DNA of 64,000 bases from positions 1 to 64,000 of the forward strand of contig DDEQ01000010.1 in NCBI GenBank assembly GCA_002336105.1. Reading direction: 5' to 3'. The first letter of the stretch is position 1. Each line of letters starts with the position of its first letter. This DNA is from Chthonomonas sp. UBA1950. Lineage in GTDB: Bacteria; Armatimonadota; Fimbriimonadia; Fimbriimonadales; Fimbriimonadaceae. Position numbers and translations under genes: made by a program. The notes below the pieces were generated by a model that worked only from the letters and a program-made list of their open reading frames with translations, was not told where the DNA came from and ran no database searches. Below, piece after piece: positions 40,832 to 49,028 of this stretch.

Positions 40832-42742
40832 CTAGGCTTCTCTATCTAGGCGTCTAGGGGCGCTAATCCCTAACAGATCAAGAGTGCCACTTAGAGCCAT
40901 TCTTGCCGCTTCGCAGAGCGCTAACCTAGCCTTGGAAAGTTCCGGTTCGTCAGGTTGAACTACCCGACATACATCATAAAAGTTATGGTATGTCCTGGCA
41001 AGTTCGATGGCATACGTCGTTAGTCGATGAACGCCGTGGTCCTTCGATATTCGTTCTACTTCTGTCTTCAGGTCAAGAATCTTCTTGATCAGTGCAAGCT
41101 CTCTGGCGTGAACTAGAACAGAAGAATTAACCTGATCACCGAGTTGAATGCCAGCTTCTTTCGCTTTATCTATAACGCTACAAATGCGAGCGTGAGCGTA
41201 CTGCACATAAAAAACGGGATTATCATCACTCTGCTTTGTGGCTAGGTCGATGTCAAAATCCATTGCAGTATCGTGGCTTCGCATGAGATAAAAGAACCGA
41301 GCTACATCACGACCTTTGATCTTCTGCTCTTCTTTCGAAGAATTTGGAGCGGCAGCAGCACCAAGCTCCTCGATTAGGTCCCTTAGTTCATAGATATTGC
41401 CGTCTCGCTTTCGCATTGGGGCTGGCTTGCCATCCTTTAAGAAGCGCACAAGCTGGAAGATCACAACATCCAGCTTAGCTTTTGCCTCATTGAGGGCTTC
41501 CTGGTTGTTTTCATCTGTGTCTGGACCTTTCCGAAGTAAGGCTGCCAGAACAGCAGTTAAGCGTCCGATGTATCCATGATGGTCCGGACCAAGAACGGTG
41601 TAAAGCTTGCTAGCTCCTGCTGGCCGATTGAACTTATCCTTGTGATAGGCAATGTCTGAAGCAATGTAAGTAAGTCGCCCGTCCTTTCGGCGGATAACTC
41701 GATCCATGTCATCGCCAAACTTGGTGCTTCTTAGCCAGAGTGTTTTGTTAGTGGAAGAAGCTTGAGAATCTTCAACGGTTACACCCTCGGCTTCATCTCC
41801 ATCCTCTTCCATCTGATCCGTCTGTGCTTCTTTGATGACCTCTTCAACGACTCCCCCCTTGCCGAGTTTGAGCTTCGTGCGATACGGTTCTTCGTCAGCA
41901 ACGCCCTTTGACTTCAGTTCTTCGACGCATCGAAGGACTTCGCCACTATCGTGTAACGACTGCTCGCTAAACCAAGTGTCGAATGTAACGCCGAATAGCC
42001 CTAGGTCGTTTCTCTGCCGTTCGATCATCAAGTCTTGAGACTTAGATTGGAACCAACTTGCTTCGGCATCGCCCTGGCTATCGCCCTCCAGTTCCATCAA
42101 TCGGGCAGCAACCTGTTGAACATATTCGCCACGATAACCTTTATCGGGGAAGACTGATTCTAGTCCCAAGCTTTGTCGATAAAAGTGACGAACCGACTCA
42201 GCAAACAATCGCATCTGCTCGCTGTTCACACCGTCGTTGATGTAGTACTCCTTGTGAACTTCGATTCCGGCAGACTTGAAAACCCGTGAAAGCGCGTCAC
42301 CGAAAGAAGCTCCTCGTCCTGAGCCAACCGTAATCGGACCGTTTGGATTAACCGAAACGAACTCGATATTGACTTTTTCACCCGTCGGAGGCAGCTGAGC
42401 AACACCCGCTTGCCCCGCCTGCAATATGCCCTCCAGGTAGGCAGAAATATAGGTTGGTTGGAGCCGAAGATTCACAAATCCAGGACCGGCAATCTCAACC
42501 CCAGCAAAAACGGACGTCTTTGTAGCTAAGGTGCTTGCCAGCAACTCGCCGATGGCCCGCGGATTCATTGCAGCCTTCTTTGAAGCTACCATGGCGAAGT
42601 TACAGGCGAAATCCCCGTGATCAGGACTCTTGGTATCCGAGACCTCAACCGGCACGACTCGTACCGCTTCGGGGAGCTTGCCCTCGGCGATCAACGCTTC
42701 GAGGGCAACAGAAATCAGGGTCTGAAGGTCATTTCTAAGCAA
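40832..42742 (-). CDS. argS: Arginyl-tRNA synthetase with altered HIGH motif
   Basis: 636 aa. The N-terminal Add-1 domain (about residues 1-110), class I catalytic core and C-terminal DALR anticodon domain (QYAHARICSVIDKA, ELARTYHNFYDVCRV) are all present. The region equivalent to the HIGH motif reads NPNGPITVGSGRGASFGD where most ArgRS have NPTGPLHVGHARG, so both histidines are replaced (Thr and Ser). The KMSKS-equivalent is PMRKRDGNIYEL. A roughly 25-residue acidic insert (QMEEDGDEAEGVTVEDSQ) lies near residue 315. It should charge tRNA-Arg, including the intron-bearing tRNA-Arg(UCG) in this window. Confidence 0.93.
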   Translation of the reverse strand: MLRNDLQTLISVALEALIAEGKLPEAVRVVPVEVSDTKSPDHGDFACNFAMVASKKAAMNPRAIGELLASTLATKTSVFAGVEIAGPGFVNLRLQPTYISAYLEGILQAGQAGVAQLPPTGEKVNIEFVSVNPNGPITVGSGRGASFGDALSRVFKSAGIEVHKEYYINDGVNSEQMRLFAESVRHFYRQSLGLESVFPDKGYRGEYVQQVAARLMELEGDSQGDAEASWFQSKSQDLMIERQRNDLGLFGVTFDTWFSEQSLHDSGEVLRCVEELKSKGVADEEPYRTKLKLGKGGVVEEVIKEAQTDQMEEDGDEAEGVTVEDSQASSTNKTLWLRSTKFGDDMDRVIRRKDGRLTYIASDIAYHKDKFNRPAGASKLYTVLGPDHHGYIGRLTAVLAALLRKGPDTDENNQEALNEAKAKLDVVIFQLVRFLKDGKPAPMRKRDGNIYELRDLIEELGAAAAPNSSKEEQKIKGRDVARFFYLMRSHDTAMDFDIDLATKQSDDNPVFYVQYAHARICSVIDKAKEAGIQLGDQVNSSVLVHARELALIKKILDLKTEVERISKDHGVHRLTTYAIELARTYHNFYDVCRVVQPDEPELSKARLALCEAARMALSGTLDLLGISAPRRLDREA

Positions 42743-42773
42743 GGCATGAGTTTACCGAGCCTAGAGGCAAAAC

Positions 42774-43289
42774 CTAGAAACCAAAGGAAATGCCGAGTGT
42801 CAATGAGCGGAGTTGACCGTTAGCGGCAGCGTAGTAGTTGACCTCGAAATTAGGTTTGAACTGAGGCAAGAAACCAGAGATCGGGAATCCTGCGCCAAAT
42901 TGACCGACGACTCCACTTTCGGCGTTGAACTCGCTTGCCCTATCGACAGAATGCCCAAACCCGACACCAGCTTTCAGATACTGACCGTTAGCAAACGGAT
43001 ATTTTCCAACCAAAATAAAACGATAGATGTCGCCATCAAAATCGGCACCGTGACGAAGGCGACCTCCCCCAAAATAGGAGGCCTCGATGCCGTACTGTAG
43101 CTTCGAGAAGTTCCCCAGATTCAAGCCCAATGCAATCTCGGGACCTTCGAGTTTGGCTGTGTTTCCACTGGTGTCACGGAAATCCCCACTCCAGGCGTAA
43201 CCAAGTCGTACAGAAAAATCATCTGCCATGGAAACTGTCGCTGCACCGAGCGCAATGCCGGCCACCAAAAATCGCGCAATCCTCGTCAT
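42774..43289 (-). CDS. Small outer-membrane beta-barrel protein
   Basis: 171 aa. A signal peptide (RFLVAGIALGAATVSMA) leads to an all-beta sequence of roughly eight amphipathic strands (FSVRLGYAWSG, PEIALGLNLGN, LQYGIEASYFGG, YLKAGVGFGHS, FEVNYYAA). It ends LTLGISFGF with the C-terminal Phe needed for BAM recognition. It looks like an OmpA/OmpW-size eight-stranded barrel of unknown role. It lies 31 nt upstream of argS on the same strand and is divergent from the oxidoreductase gene. Confidence 0.7.
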   Translation of the reverse strand: MTRIARFLVAGIALGAATVSMADDFSVRLGYAWSGDFRDTSGNTAKLEGPEIALGLNLGNFSKLQYGIEASYFGGGRLRHGADFDGDIYRFILVGKYPFANGQYLKAGVGFGHSVDRASEFNAESGVVGQFGAGFPISGFLPQFKPNFEVNYYAAANGQLRSLTLGISFGF

Positions 43290-43372
43290 GCAGCAATTAT
43301 AGACACGTTGACAGGTGCAGCCACAATCGGCATAAAATCGAACCTAGCGATAGACGCTGCATTGAGGCACGA

Positions 43373-44530
43373 ATGACAAAGAAGACAATCAATATCGGGT
43401 TAATCGGTTACCAGTTTATGGGGAAGGCGCATAGCAACGCCTATCGACAAGTGGGGCGGTTCTTTCCGGAGCTTCCAGTCGATGTGAAGCTACATACGTT
43501 GTGCGGTCGGAACCTCGCCGCCGTGACTAAAGCCGCCGATACATTTGGCTGGGAGAATGTGGAGACCGACTGGCGCAGGGTGATCGCAAATCCAGAAATA
43601 GACGTGATCGACGTGGCGACTCCGGGCAATACTCACGCCGAGATCGCGATTGCCGCCGCAAAAGCCGGCAAGGCTGTTTTCTGCGAAAAGCCAATTGGTA
43701 ACACGCTACAAGAAGCTGAGGATATGCTAGCCGCAGTGCGAGAAGCCGATGTGCCGCACGCAGTATTTCACAATTACCGAAAAGCGCCAGCCGTATCCTA
43801 TGCCAAGAAGCTCATTGAAGACGGTCTACTAGGTCAGATCTTTCATGTGCGGGCTGTTTACCTGCAAGACTGGATCATCGATCCAAACTTCCCTCTCGTC
43901 TGGCGACTGCAAAAAGAAGTTGCTGGAAGCGGATCTCATGGTGACCTCGCGGCTCACCTCATCGACACAGCTCGGTACCTCGTTGGCGAGATCTCCGAGG
44001 TCAGCGGCTTACTGCATACGTTCATCAAGAAGCGTCCTGTCGTCGCAGAAATCGACGACAAACTTGGCGGCAAAGCAGGGACAGAGATGGGAGAGGTCAC
44101 CGTTGATGACGCCTCGGTTTTCATCGCCAAGTTCGAAAGTGGTGCGATTGGCACATTCGAGGCCACACGTTTTGCGATGGGACGAAAAAACCGAAACTGC
44201 ATTGAGATCAACGGTTCCAAAGGTTCGATTGTTTGGGATATGGAAAAAATGAACGAGTTGGAGTTCTATTCAGATCAAGATCCAGACGGACAGAAAGGGT
44301 TTCGACTGATTCAGGCAACCAGCGGTGAGCACCCCTATGCAGGGCACTACTGGCCGGTGGCCCACATCATCGGCTACGAACACACCTTCATTAACCTTTT
44401 AGCAGATGCGTTTACAAATCTCGCAGAAGGCAAGCCGATTTCGCCCGATTTTGTCGATGGTTACCAGAATCAGAAGGTCCTTGATGCAGTCGAACGAAGT
44501 TCAAACTCCCGATCTTGGGTTTCTGTCTAG
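43373..44530 (+). CDS. Gfo/Idh/MocA-family NAD(P)-dependent oxidoreductase
   Basis: 385 aa from ATG 43373, which has GAGG 5 nt upstream; the open frame reaches back to 43130 but that part is antisense to the barrel gene. The Rossmann domain begins INIGLIGYQFMGKAHSNAY, with VIDVATPGNTHAEIAIAAAK and the catalytic-lysine motif VFCEKPIGNT. The C-terminal alpha/beta domain holds SHGDLAAHLIDTARYLVGE (HxxD-type His) and HYWPVAHIIGYEH. It probably oxidises a cyclitol or sugar. Its end overlaps the convergent small membrane protein gene by 4 nt. Confidence 0.88.
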   Translation: MTKKTINIGLIGYQFMGKAHSNAYRQVGRFFPELPVDVKLHTLCGRNLAAVTKAADTFGWENVETDWRRVIANPEIDVIDVATPGNTHAEIAIAAAKAGKAVFCEKPIGNTLQEAEDMLAAVREADVPHAVFHNYRKAPAVSYAKKLIEDGLLGQIFHVRAVYLQDWIIDPNFPLVWRLQKEVAGSGSHGDLAAHLIDTARYLVGEISEVSGLLHTFIKKRPVVAEIDDKLGGKAGTEMGEVTVDDASVFIAKFESGAIGTFEATRFAMGRKNRNCIEINGSKGSIVWDMEKMNELEFYSDQDPDGQKGFRLIQATSGEHPYAGHYWPVAHIIGYEHTFINLLADAFTNLAEGKPISPDFVDGYQNQKVLDAVERSSNSRSWVSV

Positions 44531-44823
44531 CTCGACTGTTCTAGCCGGTTTGATAGGCTCGTCGGCTGATCGAGCCGGCGGGCAAGCTCCTTTTGCGACT
44601 CGGTTAAGTTATCTATAGCAATTGATTGCTGGTGTAACAGATTCCTAAGTTGCTCAAGTTCGATTGGCGAGATTTGAGGGTTTTGTTGCTGCTGAGCACC
44701 CAAAATCTGAGCCATCTTTTGTTGGTGCTTTGTCAGGATCGCCACAATCGGAATCATCAAAAACAAGCCACCAATGATGATTGGGGCAAGGTCATCACCA
44801 AAGGAAGCAATAGGAAAGTTCAT
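44527..44823 (-). CDS. Small membrane coiled-coil protein, paralogue 3 of 3
   Basis: 98 aa. One N-terminal transmembrane helix (LAPIIIGGLFLMIPIVAILT) is followed by the shared motif TKHQQKMAQILG, a Gln-rich segment and a coiled coil (ELEQLRNLLHQQSIAIDNLT). It shares TKHQ-x-x-MA and QQSIAIDNL with the gene at 45119-45397 and, more distantly, with 44828-45115. An SD (GGAG) lies in the tail of the upstream paralogue. The topology resembles phage-shock protein PspB (short periplasmic end, TM, cytoplasmic coiled coil), but that is only architecture. Confidence 0.7.
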   Translation of the reverse strand: MNFPIASFGDDLAPIIIGGLFLMIPIVAILTKHQQKMAQILGAQQQQNPQISPIELEQLRNLLHQQSIAIDNLTESQKELARRLDQPTSLSNRLEQSS

Positions 44824-44827
44824 CGCT

Positions 44828-45115
44828 CTACTTAATCTCCAAACGTCGCTCTAGTTCTGTCTGATGTCCTGCATTGTTGAGGGAGATAAACGTATCTAAA
44901 GCAATAGTTTGCTCTTGCACAAGAGCTTTCAGACTTAAAATCTCTTCTTCCAATCGCTTGATATTGGCACTATCGGTTTTCGTGCCCTTCCTTAGTTGAA
45001 CCATTTGCAACCGGTGCTTGCTCCATGCGGAAATGATATTTGGAAGAAAAACGAAGGACATCGCCGCGACGACAATCAAAATGATTGTTCCGAGCACCAT
45101 GCCCACAATGACCAT
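44828..45115 (-). CDS. Small membrane coiled-coil protein, paralogue 2 of 3
   Basis: 95 aa. Transmembrane segment VGMVLGTIILIVVAAMSFVFL, basic juxtamembrane WSKHRLQMVQLRKG, then a coiled coil (IKRLEEEILSLKALVQEQ) and TIALDTFISL. It is the most divergent of the three tandem paralogues but keeps the KH-x-x-x-M and Q-x-x-AxD pattern at the same spacing. It starts 3 nt after the stop of the first paralogue, with GAGG as SD. Function unknown. Confidence 0.7.
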   Translation of the reverse strand: MVIVGMVLGTIILIVVAAMSFVFLPNIISAWSKHRLQMVQLRKGTKTDSANIKRLEEEILSLKALVQEQTIALDTFISLNNAGHQTELERRLEIK

Positions 45116-45118
45116 TGG

Positions 45119-45397
45119 TTAACCGCGCACCTCGAGCCGCTCAGAGATCGACGCAGACGCGGCTTTTTCTTGAATAGAAATCAAATTATCTATCGCAATC
45201 GACTGCTGGTTAATTAAGCTACGTAGCTCGCCAACCTCGGCACGAAGTTGAGCAACTTCTTCCGAATTCACGTTATTCCGACCACCGTGGATGATCTCCG
45301 CCATATCTCGCTGATGCTTGGTCAGAATGATAATGACAGGGATTAAAAGCGCTGTCAACGGAATCATAAACGGTAGTATTGGCACTATCGGATTCAT
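45119..45397 (-). CDS. Small membrane coiled-coil protein, paralogue 1 of 3
   Basis: 92 aa and first in the three-gene array. Transmembrane segment ILPFMIPLTALLIPVIIIL, then TKHQRDMAEIIHGG, a coiled coil (EVAQLRAEVGELRSLIN), QQSIAIDNLI and a short Ser/Ala-rich tail. The TM-KHQxxMAEI-coiled-coil-QQSIAID plan is shared by all three. No signal peptidase site, so the TM is retained as an anchor. The his operon lies upstream on the same strand after a 74-nt A/T-rich gap, so the array has its own promoter or reads through from hisA. Confidence 0.7.
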   Translation of the reverse strand: MNPIVPILPFMIPLTALLIPVIIILTKHQRDMAEIIHGGRNNVNSEEVAQLRAEVGELRSLINQQSIAIDNLISIQEKAASASISERLEVRG

Positions 45398-45452
45398 CTA
45401 TGTTCTCCACTAGCGATCTAAGATTTATTCAATATACACTCAAAATAATTGA

Positions 45453-45470
45453 GTCTTTAGGCCAAAAGAC
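45453..45470 (-). terminator. Weak hairpin after hisA
   Basis: Inverted repeat GTCTTT / AAAGAC with a 6-nt loop directly after the hisA stop, followed on the minus strand by a second small repeat (ACTCAA / TTGAGT, 45438-45454) in A/T-rich DNA. It is plausible as a weak terminator of the his operon, but the stems are short. Confidence 0.3.
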
Positions 45471-45471
45471 T

Positions 45472-46200
45472 TCAGTTTTTAGAAACCGAAATCGCTTCGA
45501 TCAAGTTTAGGGTTCCCTCGTATATTGCTTTCCCCGTGATCACTCCCTCAGGCATTTTGTCGCCTAGGTTGAGCAGAGCACGGATATCTTCAATCGTTGA
45601 AATACCACCACTTTGTATCACGGGAATGGTCACAGCTGCAATAACTTCAGACAGTAGTTGAAGATTCGGCCCGGTTAACATGCCATCACGAGCAATATCG
45701 GTCAGAATGATCCTCTTTGCGCCTCGGGCTTCCATGTCCTGCGAGAGTTCGACGGCACTGACTGAGGAGGTCTGCTGCCAACCTTCGACTGCGACATAAC
45801 CATTCCGCGCATCAATTCCAGCGACAATACCCTCACCAAACTCAGCAAAAAGCTCTTTTGCAAATACAGGATCTTTCACCAGTTTGGTCCCGATGACGAC
45901 TCTTTCGACTCCGATACCTTTCAACAGCATTTCGGTGGTCTCACGAGTTCGAACACCTCCGCCGAGTTCGACTTTTAACCCGGACTTCTTGACAACATCT
46001 TCGATGATGGCGAGATTCTGGGGACGACCGGCTTTCGCTCCATCCAGGTCCACCATGTGAAGCCATGTCGCTCCCATATCTCGGAATCCCTTCGCAACCG
46101 AAACAGGGTCTTCACTATAAACAGTTTCTTTTGAATAATCGCCTTGGATTAGGCGGACGCACTTACCTCCGATGAGGTCAATGGCGGGCAGAATCAACAT
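45472..46200 (-). CDS. hisA: Phosphoribosylformimino-AICAR ribotide isomerase
   Basis: 242 aa TIM barrel. The start LILPAIDLIGGKCVRLIQGD has catalytic Asp8, the middle VELGGGVRTRE and IAGIDARNGYVAVEGW hold the second catalytic Asp, and the C-terminal phosphate site is VIQSGGISTIEDI. It catalyses the Amadori isomerisation of ProFAR to PRFAR in histidine synthesis. SD AAGGAA is 10 nt upstream of the ATG. It overlaps hisH by 7 nt; hisH and hisB precede it, giving hisB-hisH-hisA. Confidence 0.95.
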   Translation of the reverse strand: MLILPAIDLIGGKCVRLIQGDYSKETVYSEDPVSVAKGFRDMGATWLHMVDLDGAKAGRPQNLAIIEDVVKKSGLKVELGGGVRTRETTEMLLKGIGVERVVIGTKLVKDPVFAKELFAEFGEGIVAGIDARNGYVAVEGWQQTSSVSAVELSQDMEARGAKRIILTDIARDGMLTGPNLQLLSEVIAAVTIPVIQSGGISTIEDIRALLNLGDKMPEGVITGKAIYEGTLNLIEAISVSKN

Positions 46201-46784
46201 TCTATAAATTTCCTTAACATGCGAAGACCAATCGCTCCGCTCTTTTCAGGGTGGAACTGAGTCCCCCATACATTTCCATTGCGAACCATCGCAGGGAATT
46301 CTCGGGCATAGTCAGCCGTCGCCAAAATGTCCTCATCGGTGGCGCAGACAGCGGCTAGAGAATGAACAAAATAAACTTGTTCCCCATCCACCCCTTCGCT
46401 CGCAATCCCTTCATGGCTGCGATAAGTGAGAGGGCTCCAGCCCATATGCGGAATCTTCAATCCCGTATCTTTCGGCAGGTATTTGATCGAGCCTTTGAGC
46501 AAGCCAAGACCGTTCGCAAAGCCAAGCTCCTCGCTTTCCTCGAACAACAGTTGCATTCCTAGGCATATTCCCATCACCGGCTTGCCAGATTTGGCGAACG
46601 CTCGAATCTCATCAACAACGGGCGAAAGTGCACTCATCGCCTTTGCAAAAGCCCCGACACCTGGAATAATGAGCCGATCCGCCGAACCAACGTCTGTTCT
46701 GATTTCAGCTTCACCGCCAACCAGCGCAACTGCTCTTGAGATCGAGTGAAGATTGTTGATTCCGTAATCTAGAATCGTAATCAA
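46194..46784 (-). CDS. hisH: Imidazole glycerol phosphate synthase, glutaminase subunit
   Basis: 196 aa class I glutamine amidotransferase. MITILDYGINNLHSI at the start, nucleophile Cys in VMGICLGMQLLFEESEE, oxyanion region PHMGWSPL and the His/Glu pair in WGTQFHPEKSG complete the triad. It supplies ammonia to HisF for making IGP and AICAR; hisF is not in this window. The start overlaps the hisB stop by 4 nt (ATGA). Confidence 0.95.
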   Translation of the reverse strand: MITILDYGINNLHSISRAVALVGGEAEIRTDVGSADRLIIPGVGAFAKAMSALSPVVDEIRAFAKSGKPVMGICLGMQLLFEESEELGFANGLGLLKGSIKYLPKDTGLKIPHMGWSPLTYRSHEGIASEGVDGEQVYFVHSLAAVCATDEDILATADYAREFPAMVRNGNVWGTQFHPEKSGAIGLRMLRKFIEC

Positions 46785-47386
46785 TCGCGCTTCCCTTTCG
46801 TCGAGGTGGAACCTCTACGGTCCGTTTTCCGAGTCGCTTGAAACATAGCCTGACCCATGCCTTTGAAAATCGATTCGGCAACGTGGTGGTCGTTCTCACC
46901 GCAAATCTTTCTGATGTGAAGCGTTATTCCGGCATGGGTAGACAGAGCTCTAAAAAACTCTCGAATGCACTCAGTCGAAAGATCACCAATCTTTTCGCGT
47001 TTGAACTCGACATCCCAGATCAGCATTCCTCGACCGCTAATATCAAGTGCAACAAGAGTCAGTGCTTCATCCATTGGGGTGGTGGCACTGCCATATCTTT
47101 GGATCGGGTCGCCTTGCTCAAGCGCGTGTCGCAGCGACTGCCCGATCACGATGCCGACGTCTTCAACGGTGTGGTGATCGTCGATATGCAAGTCGCCCTC
47201 TGCGTTTACACCAATATCGACTTGGCCATGAAAAGCCAGTTGCATGAGCATGTGGTCGAAGAATCCGATATGGGTTTGGATGTCTCTGCGCGTGCCGCCA
47301 TCCAAGTCAAGAACCACCTGAACTCGTGTTTCAGCGGTCTCTCGGTATATCTCAGCATATCGTACGCCGGGAGTAGCCTTGCTCAT
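46781..47386 (-). CDS. hisB: Imidazoleglycerol-phosphate dehydratase
   Basis: 201 aa, monofunctional form without the histidinol-phosphatase domain. The two pseudo-repeats each bind Mn through His/Glu motifs: GFFDHMLMQLAFHG and DIHIDDHHTVEDVGIVIGQ-type sequence (DLHIDDHHTVED), then STECIREFFRALSTHAGI and GENDHHVAESIFKGM. It dehydrates IGP to imidazole-acetol phosphate. It is the first gene of hisB-hisH-hisA; the remaining his genes lie elsewhere. Confidence 0.95.
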   Translation of the reverse strand: MSKATPGVRYAEIYRETAETRVQVVLDLDGGTRRDIQTHIGFFDHMLMQLAFHGQVDIGVNAEGDLHIDDHHTVEDVGIVIGQSLRHALEQGDPIQRYGSATTPMDEALTLVALDISGRGMLIWDVEFKREKIGDLSTECIREFFRALSTHAGITLHIRKICGENDHHVAESIFKGMGQAMFQATRKTDRRGSTSTKGKRD

Positions 47387-47471
47387 AAGTGAAGTGTACC
47401 GGCTCGGTTAACAATCTGAACCATCGAATTGAACCTAGCCGATGAAGTGATGAACTTGATATGATAAGCAT

Positions 47472-48317
47472 ATGTTGATGGCAATGGCAGCATTAGCGAT
47501 GGCACCAGAAGTGATTCGACTCTGGAACGGTGACGCACCAGGAGCAATCGCCCACGGCGAAAAAGACATCCCAACCCTGACGGTATTCAAACCCGAAAAG
47601 CCGTGCGGGACTGCCGTTGTGGTCTGCCCAGGCGGTGGCTATTGGATGCTCGCCGACCACGAAGGCAGCGGTTATGCGAAATACCTGAACCGCCTTGGAA
47701 TCACTGCCTTCGTGCTCAAATACCGGCTCGCGAGTGACGGTTACCATAACCCGGCCATGTCACAAGATGTCACACGCGCGATACGCACCGTTCGAACCCG
47801 GGCTGCAGACTACAAAATTGATAGCAACAAAATCGGGGTCATGGGTTCTTCGGCAGGAGGACACCTTGCTTCCACGATTCTAACTCACTACTCAGCAGGG
47901 GACGGGAATTCTGTAGATATCGTCGAGCGTGCCAGTTCTCGTCCAGACTTCGGCATCCTTTGTTATGCAGTGATTGACCTTGGTGAGTTCGCGCATAGCG
48001 GTTCTCGCACCAATCTTCTTGGCGAAAAGCCTGACCCAGCCTTAGTGGAGAACTTGTCAAACCAAAAGCAGGTGAACAAGAATACACCGCCTACGTTTAT
48101 ATGGACCACTGCGGATGATGCGACCGTTAAGGCGCAAAACTCGATCCTGTTTGCTCAAGCGCTTCAAACCGCCGGTGTTCCCTATGAGTTGCACGTTTAC
48201 CCACACGGCAATCACGGACTAGGCTTGGGTGGTGATCCATCTTCAGATAACCTTTTGCCCTGGGTAACAGAGCTAAGAAGATGGCTTACTGAAAACGATT
48301 GGGCTTCGAAGAACTAA
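47472..48317 (+). CDS. Alpha/beta-hydrolase, acetyl-esterase-like
   Basis: 281 aa. A very short hydrophobic N-terminus (MLMAMAALAMAPEV) may be a signal peptide. The hydrolase core has the oxyanion-hole VVVCPGGGYWMLADHEG (HGGG-like), the nucleophile elbow GVMGSSAGGHLAS with catalytic Ser, an acid in WTTADDATV and His in HVYPHGNHGLG. Such proteins (BD-FAE/acetyl-xylan-esterase-like) deacetylate carbohydrates, in keeping with the glycoside-related genes upstream. TATGAT at 47460-47465 lies 6 nt before the ATG with no SD, so the mRNA may be leaderless. Confidence 0.85.
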   Translation: MLMAMAALAMAPEVIRLWNGDAPGAIAHGEKDIPTLTVFKPEKPCGTAVVVCPGGGYWMLADHEGSGYAKYLNRLGITAFVLKYRLASDGYHNPAMSQDVTRAIRTVRTRAADYKIDSNKIGVMGSSAGGHLASTILTHYSAGDGNSVDIVERASSRPDFGILCYAVIDLGEFAHSGSRTNLLGEKPDPALVENLSNQKQVNKNTPPTFIWTTADDATVKAQNSILFAQALQTAGVPYELHVYPHGNHGLGLGGDPSSDNLLPWVTELRRWLTENDWASKN

Positions 48318-48335
48318 CTAGGGTAAAAGCATCGT

Positions 48336-48953
48336 ATGGTGTTCACCGGCTTTGCACTTGCCGCCGCTCTTCTGTCTTCGTCTGATTCGGTCGATCCTAG
48401 AATTCCGATGCCGTCGAAGGCAGACTGGAAAGATCCGGGCTATTTAAAGCTAGTTTGGATTCAGTCTCCAAACCGAAGCCCACGCCCTGAGGACACCGTT
48501 ATCGACACAGTCGTCGTTCATTCAACTGTGATCAACACGCTTCAACTCACGACAGAAGTTTTCCAGAGAGGCGAGCCAGACAACAAGAACCCTGTTAGCG
48601 CTCACTTCACAATTGGACGAGATGGTTCGATTGTGCAGAACGTCTCGACCTTCGAGAAAGCTTGGCACGCCGGAGTCAGCGTCGGTCCTGCTGGAATCAA
48701 AAACCTGAACAACTCCTCGGTGGGTATTGAATTAGTGAACCTGAACGATGGCAAAGACCCGTATCCTGAGGCGCAGATTCAGGCTCTTTGCGGCATCATC
48801 GCCGAGATGAAGCGCCGATTCCCCATCAAATACATTGTGAGTCACGAGTACATCGCAGTTCCTGTTGGGCGAAAAAACGATCCAAAGGGCTTCCCATGGG
48901 AAAAGCTAAAGTATCTCGGCTTGCCGATGTATTACGGTCAAAAAATGGACTAG
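48336..48953 (+). CDS. N-acetylmuramoyl-L-alanine amidase (Amidase_2 family)
   Basis: 205 aa. An N-terminal hydrophobic stretch (VFTGFALAAALLSSS) suggests export. The AmpD/PGRP-like fold includes the zinc His in TVVVHSTVIN, SAHFTIGRDGSIVQNV, KAWHAGVSVG, NNSSVGIELVN and the late VSHEYIAVP with the second His, plus Asp of RKNDPKGFPW. It cleaves the lactyl-amide bond of peptidoglycan or anhydro-muropeptides. It follows the esterase gene by 18 nt and may share its transcript. Confidence 0.85.
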   Translation: MVFTGFALAAALLSSSDSVDPRIPMPSKADWKDPGYLKLVWIQSPNRSPRPEDTVIDTVVVHSTVINTLQLTTEVFQRGEPDNKNPVSAHFTIGRDGSIVQNVSTFEKAWHAGVSVGPAGIKNLNNSSVGIELVNLNDGKDPYPEAQIQALCGIIAEMKRRFPIKYIVSHEYIAVPVGRKNDPKGFPWEKLKYLGLPMYYGQKMD

Positions 48954-49028
48954 GATTTGTCGAATAGTTCGTCAATTAATTAGTTTCCCGCATCCTAAAA
49001 GTCCGATCGCCTGTAATTTATAACGCAA

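Noticed and set aside
43130..43372. N-terminal extension of the Gfo/Idh/MocA gene
   Set aside because: Antisense to the beta-barrel gene and unlike the family; ATG 43373 has a good SD and begins the Rossmann strand.
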